NCBI RefSeq assembly: GCF_030271215.1
Contig: NZ_JASNGB010000057.1
Span: 1-5,174 of the forward strand
Reading direction: 5' to 3'
Length of the DNA: 5,174 bases
From: Deinococcus rhizophilus
Lineage (GTDB): Bacteria; Deinococcota; Deinococci; Deinococcales; Deinococcaceae
Part shown: one piece after another, positions 1-5,174 of the stretch
How positions within the stretch are numbered: the stretch's first letter is position 1
How the letters are laid out: every line of letters starts with the position of its first letter
Program-made: the position numbers and the translations under genes
The notes under the pieces: model-generated
Told to the model about the DNA's origin: nothing
Database searches by the model: none
The model's input: the letters and a program-made list of their open reading frames with translations, nothing else

Positions 1-969
1 CGCCCGCTCGGCGGCGAGGGCCGCGTCGCGCTGGCCCACCGCCTGCCCGATCAGCGCGGTGGCCGCCGGCACCAGTCCCGACGAGGCCACCACGAAAATG
101 CCCTCCAGGGTGTACCCGATCTGCACGCCCGCCAGCACCTCGGTCCCCAGCCGCGCCAGGAACAGAGCGTAGAGCAGGTTGCCCCCGCTCCAGGCGAGTT
201 GCGTGGCCGCCAGCGGCAGCGAGAGATTCAGCAGGTCGCGCACCAGCACACGGCCCCCGGCCCCCACCCCCGACCACGCCGGAGCGATCGGCCCACGCGG
301 GCCGTACAGGAAGACGGCCAGCAACCCCACGCGCACCGCCTGCCCCGCCAGCGCCCCCCACGCCGCCCCGACCAGCCCCAGCCGGGGCAGCCCGAAGGCC
401 CCGTGCACCAGCGCATAGCCCACCGCCACGTTGACGGCCGCCGCGATCAAGGTGGCGACCATCGGGATGCGGGGGCGCTCCAGCGAGCGCAGGACATTGC
501 CCGCGACGACACTCAGCACGATCAGGGGCACGCTCAGCAGCGCGACCTGAAAGAAGGGCGTGGCCGCCGCGATCAGGTCCGCCGGGGCGCCCAGCAGCCC
601 CAGCACCGGGCCTGCGGAGGCGTGCAGGGCGGCCACCAGCAGGGTGGTCACCCCTGCGGCCAGCAGCAGGGCCGTGCCCGCCGTCCGGTTCACCGCGCCC
701 CGGTCCCCCGCCCCGTGCGCCCGCGCGACGAGGATGCCCGCGCCCGACCCCAGGGTGGCGAGGGTGAACATCAGGACCAGCGTGACGTTGTTCGACAGAC
801 CAACCGCCGCCACTGCCGTGGCTCCCAGGGTCGCGACGATCAGCTGGGACAGAAAGTTGAACAGCAGTTGAATGACGGCCTCGGCGCTCGCGGGCAGCGC
901 CAGCCGCAGGATGTCGGGCAGGTGGGTCCGGGTTGACGGCAGGGGAGCAGTGGACGGAGCAGTGGACAA
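1..969 (-). CDS. MATE family efflux transporter (N-terminal part, runs off left edge)
   Basis: Seen: the reverse strand is open from 969 to the window edge (323 codons, no stop). The protein is strongly hydrophobic with regularly spaced membrane segments, roughly residues 20-50, 60-85, 97-117, 137-160, 170-190, 198-222, 250-272 and 285-305. MATE-like signatures are GSGAGILVARAHGAGD (residues 74-89), GNVLRSLERPRIPM (157-170) and GLVGAAWGALAGQ (198-210). Family knowledge: MATE proteins are inner-membrane antiporters that expel cationic drugs or metabolites in exchange for Na+ or H+; they have 12 helices and about 440-460 residues, so roughly the last quarter is missing here. The TTG start is chosen because a GGAGG lies 8 nt upstream and the protein then begins with a short polar tail before LPDILRLALPAS, a usual MATE opening; no ATG or GTG fits better. 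Codons 2-9 are a perfect duplication (STAP STAP). The family call is confident; substrate and subfamily (NorM or DinF type) cannot be told. Confidence 0.88.
   Translation of the reverse strand, partial: MSTAPSTAPLPSTRTHLPDILRLALPASAEAVIQLLFNFLSQLIVATLGATAVAAVGLSNNVTLVLMFTLATLGSGAGILVARAHGAGDRGAVNRTAGTALLLAAGVTTLLVAALHASAGPVLGLLGAPADLIAAATPFFQVALLSVPLIVLSVVAGNVLRSLERPRIPMVATLIAAAVNVAVGYALVHGAFGLPRLGLVGAAWGALAGQAVRVGLLAVFLYGPRGPIAPAWSGVGAGGRVLVRDLLNLSLPLAATQLAWSGGNLLYALFLARLGTEVLAGVQIGYTLEGIFVVASSGLVPAATALIGQAVGQRDAALAAERA
944..967. repeat. Perfect 12-bp tandem duplication in the MATE N-terminus
   Basis: The 12-mer GGAGCAGTGGAC occurs twice back to back (944-955 and 956-967). On the coding strand it encodes Ser-Thr-Ala-Pro twice, as codons 2-9 directly after the proposed TTG start. 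It keeps the frame and sits in the disordered cytoplasmic tail, so it is probably a neutral slippage duplication. Confidence 0.9.
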
Positions 970-977
970 GGAAAAAA

Positions 978-982
978 CCTCC
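978..982 (-). promoter_or_regulatory. Ribosome binding site GGAGG fixing the MATE TTG start
   Basis: The reverse strand reads GGCGGAGGTTTTTTCC followed by TTG. The GGAGG core is 8 nt from the start codon, an ideal distance, and it is separated by a T-rich, unstructured spacer that stands out in this GC-rich DNA. It is the only clear Shine-Dalgarno among the starts in this window and is the main reason for choosing TTG at 969-967. Confidence 0.75.
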
Positions 983-989
983 GCCGGGA

Positions 990-995
990 ACTCTA
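990..995 (-). promoter_or_regulatory. Possible -10 element (TAGAGT) for the MATE gene
   Basis: The reverse strand carries TAGAGT, fitting TANNNT, ending 7 nt before the GGAGG. A transcript starting about 7 nt downstream would begin right at the ribosome binding site, giving a very short leader. No convincing -35 box is visible 16-18 nt upstream. Weak evidence on its own. Confidence 0.35.
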
Positions 996-1025
996 GGCGA
1001 GTGGCCCCGGCGAAAGCGTGCGGCT

Positions 1026-1037
1026 GTCTGAGCAGAC
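1026..1037. promoter_or_regulatory. Short inverted repeat upstream of MATE, possible operator
   Basis: GTCTG-AG-CAGAC is a perfect 5-bp inverted repeat with a 2-nt centre, 57-68 nt upstream of the MATE TTG start. The compact dyad resembles a repressor half-site pair more than an RNA hairpin. It overlaps the 13-bp word at 1032-1044 that recurs upstream of the BenE gene. A regulatory role is inferred; arms this short can arise by chance. Confidence 0.3.
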
Positions 1038-1044
1038 GCTCAAG
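1032..1044 (-). repeat. 13-bp word CTTGAGCGTCTGC, copy upstream of MATE
   Basis: On the reverse strand this reads CTTGAGCGTCTGC, the same 13 bases as 2125-2137 on the forward strand. Both copies are in intergenic DNA and point the same way relative to the gene downstream. The word contains TTGAGC, similar to a -35 box, but no -10 stands at the right distance. It may be a shared operator or a coincidence. Confidence 0.4.
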
Positions 1045-1057
1045 GGGGTGTGGTCGA

Positions 1058-1074
1058 GTCCCGGCAAGCGGGAC
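1058..1074 (-). terminator. Small hairpin 3' of the aldo/keto reductase, weak terminator candidate
   Basis: GTCCCG, a 5-nt loop, then CGGGAC form a perfect 6-bp stem 9 nt beyond the TGA of the aldo/keto reductase on the transcribed strand. No T-run follows, so it does not meet the intrinsic terminator pattern. It may slow polymerase or protect the 3' end, separating this gene from the MATE gene. Confidence 0.35.
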
Positions 1075-1083
1075 AGCTCCGCC

Positions 1084-2079
1084 TCAGTCCCCGGCCGGGA
1101 GGTACCAGTTGCGGTCCCAGCGGTGGGCCTGAAGCTTGTGAACCTGCTCGGCGGGCAGGCCCCGCCCATCCGCGAGGGCGAGGTTGCGTTCCACGTTGCG
1201 GACGCTCCGCATCCCCACGATGACGGTGCTCACCGCCGGGTGGCTCAGCACGAAGCGCAGGGCGGTTTCGGGCAGCTGCGCGGTGGTGAGGCCGAGGTCC
1301 GCCTCGATGGCCCGCAGCCGGGGCTGCAACTCGGCCTTGCGGTTGCCGCCGAAGTAGGTGTGGCGCCAGTCGCCCTCCGGAAAGGTCGTCTCGGGCGTGA
1401 TCGTCCCCGTCAGGCTTCCCTCGTCGAGGGCCACCCGCACAATCACGCCGACGCCGTGCATTCGGCAGGCGTCCAACAGGCGGTCCTGCGGCGACTGGTC
1501 GAAGACGTTGTAGATGACCTGTACGGTGTCCACGGCGCCCGACTCCACGGCCTTCACCGCGTTGTCCGGTTGGTGGTCGTTGATCGAGATGCCGAAGGCG
1601 CGAATCTTGCCCTCCCGCTTGAGCTGCGCGGCCGCCTCCTGCCAGTCGCCCTGCCCCAGCCACGAGTCATTCCAGACGTGAAGCTGCTGCACGTCAATGG
1701 TGGGCAGGCCGAGGCGCTCCAGGCTGGCTTCGGTCATCTGCACGACGTACTCGCCGGGAAAGGCTTCGTCAGCGGTGGTGCCGGGGGCGGCGGGCCACTG
1801 CATGTTCTTGGGGCTGACCTTGGTGGCGACCAGGGTGCCGGGAAACTCGCGGGCGACCTGCCCCACGAGGCGTTCGCTGTGGCCGTTGCCGTAGCCCATC
1901 GCCGTGTCGATGAAGTTGCCGCCAAGTTCCACGTAGCGCCGCAGGGCCGCGAGGCTCTCGTCGTCCTGGGCGCCCTTCCACATGTCCGCGCCGATGCCCC
2001 AGGCACCGTAGCCGATCTCGGTGACGTGCAGGCCGGTGCGGCCCAGGGGCCGCTGGTGGGGTCGTGCGGAGGTCGTCAT
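1084..2079 (-). CDS. Aldo/keto reductase
   Basis: A complete 331-residue NAD(P)H-dependent oxidoreductase of the aldo/keto reductase superfamily: a soluble TIM barrel that reduces aldehydes or ketones, normal family length. Seen: N-terminal [21 protein letters not shown] (residues 10-30, written in two parts [10 protein letters not shown] and [11 protein letters not shown]); the catalytic tetrad is readable as Asp58 (NFIDTA), Tyr63 (MGYGNG), Lys87 (VATKV) and His134 (QQLHVW). GISIND (163-168) and IYNVFDQSP (189-197) form later strands, [11 protein letters not shown] (215-225) is the cofactor loop region, and [17 protein letters not shown] (284-300) is the usual NADPH phosphate-binding segment. 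The YNVFDQSP and ALDEGSLTG wording matches a common uncharacterised bacterial AKR group. The ATG at 2079 is preceded by TAGGGT with a 6-nt gap and only a weak AGGG, suggesting leaderless transcription. It is divergent from the BenE gene and co-directional with MATE. The substrate is unknown. Confidence 0.93.
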   Translation of the reverse strand: MTTSARPHQRPLGRTGLHVTEIGYGAWGIGADMWKGAQDDESLAALRRYVELGGNFIDTAMGYGNGHSERLVGQVAREFPGTLVATKVSPKNMQWPAAPGTTADEAFPGEYVVQMTEASLERLGLPTIDVQQLHVWNDSWLGQGDWQEAAAQLKREGKIRAFGISINDHQPDNAVKAVESGAVDTVQVIYNVFDQSPQDRLLDACRMHGVGVIVRVALDEGSLTGTITPETTFPEGDWRHTYFGGNRKAELQPRLRAIEADLGLTTAQLPETALRFVLSHPAVSTVIVGMRSVRNVERNLALADGRGLPAEQVHKLQAHRWDRNWYLPAGD

Positions 2080-2085
2080 GGGCGC

Positions 2086-2091
2086 ACCCTA
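2086..2091 (-). promoter_or_regulatory. Leaderless-type -10 (TAGGGT) of the aldo/keto reductase
   Basis: TAGGGT on the reverse strand ends 6 nt before the ATG (spacer GCGCCC), so transcription would start at or next to the A of ATG. The same 6-nt geometry is present at the aminotransferase start. The AGGG could alternatively be read as a weak Shine-Dalgarno, so this case is less clean than that at 3402. Confidence 0.5.
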
Positions 2092-2097
2092 CGCCCG

Positions 2098-2112
2098 CCG
2101 GGGGCATCCCGG
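2098..2112. promoter_or_regulatory. Inverted repeat in the divergent promoter region
   Basis: CCGGG-GGCAT-CCCGG is a perfect 5-bp inverted repeat with a 5-nt centre. It begins 6 bp upstream of the AKR -10 element, where a regulator could block or recruit polymerase. Short G/C arms are common in this base composition, so the operator reading is tentative. Confidence 0.25.
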
Positions 2113-2124
2113 TATGAGCGGCGG

Positions 2125-2137
2125 CTTGAGCGTCTGC
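2125..2137 (+). repeat. 13-bp word CTTGAGCGTCTGC, copy upstream of BenE
   Basis: Second copy of the word found at 1032-1044, in the same orientation relative to its gene and ending 30 nt before the BenE ATG. Unlike the other copy it is not part of a GTCTG/CAGAC dyad. The spacing to the start differs (30 versus 62 nt), which argues against its being a core promoter element. Confidence 0.4.
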
Positions 2138-2167
2138 CGAGGCCCCGCCGTGCTGGAATGCGGGGCG

Positions 2168-3382
<1,215 letters not shown>

Positions 3383-3401
3383 GCCGGAGAGCCTCACGCC
3401 C

Positions 3402-3407
3402 TACACT
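3402..3407 (+). promoter_or_regulatory. Leaderless-type -10 (TACACT) of the aminotransferase
   Basis: TACACT ends 6 nt before the ATG at 3414 (spacer TCCGCC). The upstream stretch is pyrimidine-rich with no Shine-Dalgarno, so a leaderless transcript starting at the ATG is the simplest reading. It lies in the 31-bp gap after BenE, so the aminotransferase probably has its own promoter besides any read-through. No -35 match is evident. Confidence 0.55.
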
Positions 3408-3413
3408 TCCGCC

Positions 3414-4613
<1,200 letters not shown>

Positions 4614-4620
4614 GGGGAGG

Positions 4621-4648
4621 TCAGCGTTCAGCTCTCAGCCGCCAGCGA
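4621..4648. repeat. Heptamer tandem repeat TCAGCNN, four units
   Basis: Four consecutive 7-bp units are visible: TCAGCGT, TCAGCTC, TCAGCCG and CCAGCGA. On the other strand the unit reads NNGCTGA. It begins 8 nt past the aminotransferase stop. The first three units keep TCAGC exactly; the fourth has one change. This looks like a decayed heptamer array of the short tandem type found in intergenic DNA of some bacteria. Confidence 0.6.
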
Positions 4649-4649
4649 G

Positions 4650-4666
4650 GGCAGGCGGTGCCTGTC
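4650..4666 (+). terminator. Hairpin downstream of the aminotransferase, possible terminator
   Basis: A 7-bp stem (4650-4656 with 4660-4666, one G-T pair) closes a 3-nt GGT loop, starting 37 nt after the stop codon. It is the first substantial hairpin downstream of the gene. A C-run rather than a T-run follows, so it is not a classical intrinsic terminator. Confidence 0.35.
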
Positions 4667-4757
4667 ACCCCCCTCTGCTGCGCAGCTCTACGAGTCCCAG
4701 CCTCTCGCGGTGCGAGCTGTACCAGTCCCCCACAAGGGGGGGAGGAGGAGCTGCTGA
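4664..4757. repeat. Cluster of nested small palindromes, probable interspersed repeat element
   Basis: Several inverted repeats are packed into under 100 bp. GCTGCGCAGC (4677-4686) is a perfect palindrome. CAGCTC (4683-4688) can pair with GAGCTG at 4714-4719 or again at 4748-4753. CTCGC-GGT-GCGAG (4704-4716) and CCCCC-ACAA-GGGGG (4727-4740) are compact stems. GTCA (4664-4667) and TGAC (4754-4757) could close the ends. Alternative pairings suggest a foldable small repeat rather than a coding or protein-binding region. Copies elsewhere in the genome are expected but not visible here. Confidence 0.45.
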
Positions 4758-4844
4758 CCCGCTTTTGCCAGAGCCCTCTTTTCCCTGTGTCAGCCGAGTT
4801 CAACGCTCCCGCCTCGCAAGTCCACTTTCCAGGCAGACGAGCCG

Positions 4845-4884
4845 TTCGGCGCATCTGCGCCGAGGCCCTTCACTCGGACGAAGG
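4845..4884. other. Two adjacent hairpins
   Basis: TCGGCGC-ATCT-GCGCCGA (4846-4863) is a perfect 7-bp stem with a tetraloop, extendable by a T-G pair at 4845/4864. Three bases later CCTTC (4867-4871) and GAAGG (4880-4884) form a 5-bp stem with an 8-nt loop. No T-run follows on either strand, so they are not clear terminators; they may form part of a repeat element or act on RNA processing. Confidence 0.5.
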
Positions 4885-4894
4885 ATGGCGTGGA

Positions 4895-4922
4895 GGGGGA
4901 AACGGGGGTGGGGTAAGCGGGG
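4895..4922 (+). other. G-quadruplex-type G-run cluster 1
   Basis: Four G-runs of 5, 5, 4 and 4 bases are separated by loops of 4 nt (AAAC), 1 nt (T) and 5 nt (TAAGC). This satisfies the usual four-run G-quadruplex pattern (runs of at least 3, loops of 1-7). It is on the plus strand, the non-template strand for the gene at 5107, about 185 bp upstream of its start. Confidence 0.6.
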
Positions 4923-4963
4923 CCGGAGGTGGGGGAACACCCTTTGCCTGGCGCAGCGCCGCT

Positions 4964-5011
4964 CCCCCTGCCCCCCCTGGGGGTAGGGGGCTGGGGGCTG
5001 GGGGGTGGGGG
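4964..5011 (+). other. 12-bp C/G hairpin fused to G-quadruplex-type cluster 2
   Basis: The C-rich arm 4964-4975 pairs base for base with 4979-4990 around a CCT loop: 12 bp, including one T-A and one G-T pair in the middle. The G-rich arm is also the first part of five G-runs (5, 5, 5, 6 and 5 bases; loops TA, CT, CT, T) spanning 4979-5011, a very strong quadruplex pattern. The same G-runs can therefore be held in a hairpin or released into a quadruplex. It lies about 95 bp before the start at 5107. Confidence 0.65.
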
Positions 5012-5093
5012 CAACCGAGTCTGGATGCCCCGCCCACAACTCCCATGAAGCCTCTCCCCTTCTCCCTCACCCGAACCTTCACCGCCCGCGCAC

Positions 5094-5099
5094 TACCCT
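5094..5099 (+). promoter_or_regulatory. Leaderless-type -10 (TACCCT) of the DUF255 gene
   Basis: TACCCT ends 7 nt before the ATG at 5107 (spacer GCCTCCC). The 40 bases upstream are pyrimidine-rich with no Shine-Dalgarno, so ribosome recruitment by a leader is unlikely and a leaderless mRNA is favoured. No -35 box is clear. Confidence 0.5.
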
Positions 5100-5106
5100 G
5101 CCTCCC

Positions 5107-5174
5107 ATGAACCGCCTCGCCCAGGAGACCAGCCCCTACCTCCTCCAGCACGCCGACAACCCGGTGGACTGGTG
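5107..5174 (+). CDS. Thioredoxin-domain protein of the YyaL/DUF255 family (N-terminus only)
   Basis: Only 22 codons fall in the window, but they read [20 protein letters not shown] followed by DW. The [16 protein letters not shown] core is the highly conserved start of the YyaL/SPATA20 (SSP411) family, whose members have an N-terminal thioredoxin-like domain followed by a six-hairpin glycosidase-like domain, usually around 650-700 residues. The expected next feature, a thioredoxin-like Cys-x-x-Cys region, lies beyond the window. The ATG is supported by this alignment and by the TACCCT element just upstream. Biochemical function in bacteria is poorly known. Confidence 0.85.
   Translation, partial: MNRLAQETSPYLLQHADNPVDW

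Larger units (their letters stand above)
2080..2167. promoter_or_regulatory. Divergent intergenic region between the AKR and BenE genes
   Basis: These 88 bp separate two divergently transcribed genes and must hold both promoters. On the minus side TAGGGT (2086-2091) lies 6 nt from the AKR start. On the plus side the best -10-like hexamer is TGGAAT (2154-2159), 8 nt from the BenE ATG; it is a poorer match because its second base is G. Between them are an inverted repeat (2098-2112) and the 13-bp word at 2125-2137. No -35 boxes of clear quality are seen. Confidence 0.5.
4614..5106. other. 493-bp non-coding region rich in hairpins and G-runs
   Basis: No convincing gene lies here. Open frames crossing it encode low-complexity Pro/Gly/Arg/Ser strings, overlap one another on both strands, and have no start signals. 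Instead the DNA carries, in order, a heptamer tandem repeat, a hairpin after the aminotransferase, a cluster of small palindromes (4664-4757), two adjacent hairpins (4845-4884), a first G-run cluster (4895-4922), a 12-bp C/G hairpin fused to a second G-run cluster (4964-5011), and the promoter of the gene at 5107. The look is that of several short interspersed repeat elements laid side by side. Repeat-family membership is inferred from style and could not be tested here. Confidence 0.65.

Noticed and set aside
199..936. Plus-strand open frame of 245 codons opposite MATE
   Set aside because: Arg/Gln/Gly-rich nonsense with no domain; the opposite strand encodes a clear membrane transporter.
2021..2167. 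Upstream extension of BenE to ATG codons at 2021, 2078 or 2114
   Set aside because: It would add an Arg-rich tail unlike BenE family N-termini and overlap the divergent AKR gene or consume the promoter region. ATG at 2168 gives the usual family length.
4727..4740. C5-ACAA-G5 hairpin as an intrinsic terminator
   Set aside because: No T-run on either strand and over 110 bp from the aminotransferase stop; it fits better as part of the palindrome cluster.
4614..5106. CRISPR array or tRNA in the non-coding stretch
   Set aside because: No direct repeats with regular spacers of 25-40 bp, and no cloverleaf or T-loop consensus could be found on either strand.
4658..5110. Plus-strand open frame of 150 codons in the intergenic region
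   Set aside because: It crosses the hairpins and G-run clusters, gives Gly/Pro-rich low-complexity protein, has no start signal, and overlaps the start of the DUF255 gene.

Overview
The window is very GC-rich throughout, with strong G/C preference at third codon positions, dense gene packing and G/C-rich intergenic DNA. Three of the five gene starts have a TANNNT hexamer ending only 6-7 nt before the start codon, and two of these lack any plausible ribosome binding site. This is the leaderless-transcript promoter layout known from Deinococcus. I infer a Deinococcus-like genome, from base composition, start-site architecture and intergenic style only.

Layout. On the minus strand, 1-969 is the N-terminal 323 codons of a MATE-family multidrug/Na+ efflux transporter that runs off the left edge, with a TTG start and a good Shine-Dalgarno. 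Upstream of it on the same strand, across 114 bp that hold two short inverted repeats, lies a complete aldo/keto reductase (1084-2079). An 88-bp divergent region (2080-2167) separates it from plus-strand genes: a complete BenE-type benzoate/H+ symporter (2168-3382) and, 31 bp further on, a complete class V PLP-dependent aminotransferase of the 'cysteine desulfurase-like' group (3414-4613). A 493-bp non-coding stretch (4614-5106) follows. It holds a short heptamer tandem repeat, several hairpins, two G-quadruplex-type G-run clusters and a 12-bp C/G hairpin that overlaps one cluster. At the right edge (5107-5174) are the first 22 codons of a YyaL/DUF255 thioredoxin-domain protein.

How the genes relate. 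Nothing ties them into one pathway: two transporters, a reductase, a PLP enzyme and a thioredoxin-fold protein, each apparently with its own promoter. No benzoate catabolic genes accompany the BenE protein, and no Fe-S assembly genes accompany the aminotransferase, which contains no cysteine and so cannot act as a persulfide-forming desulfurase. I see no mobile-element gene, CRISPR array, tRNA or rRNA, and no evidence of a new multi-gene system. The parts most worth a second look are the structured 4614-5106 intergenic DNA, the leaderless-type starts, and a 13-bp word shared by the upstream regions of the two transporter genes.
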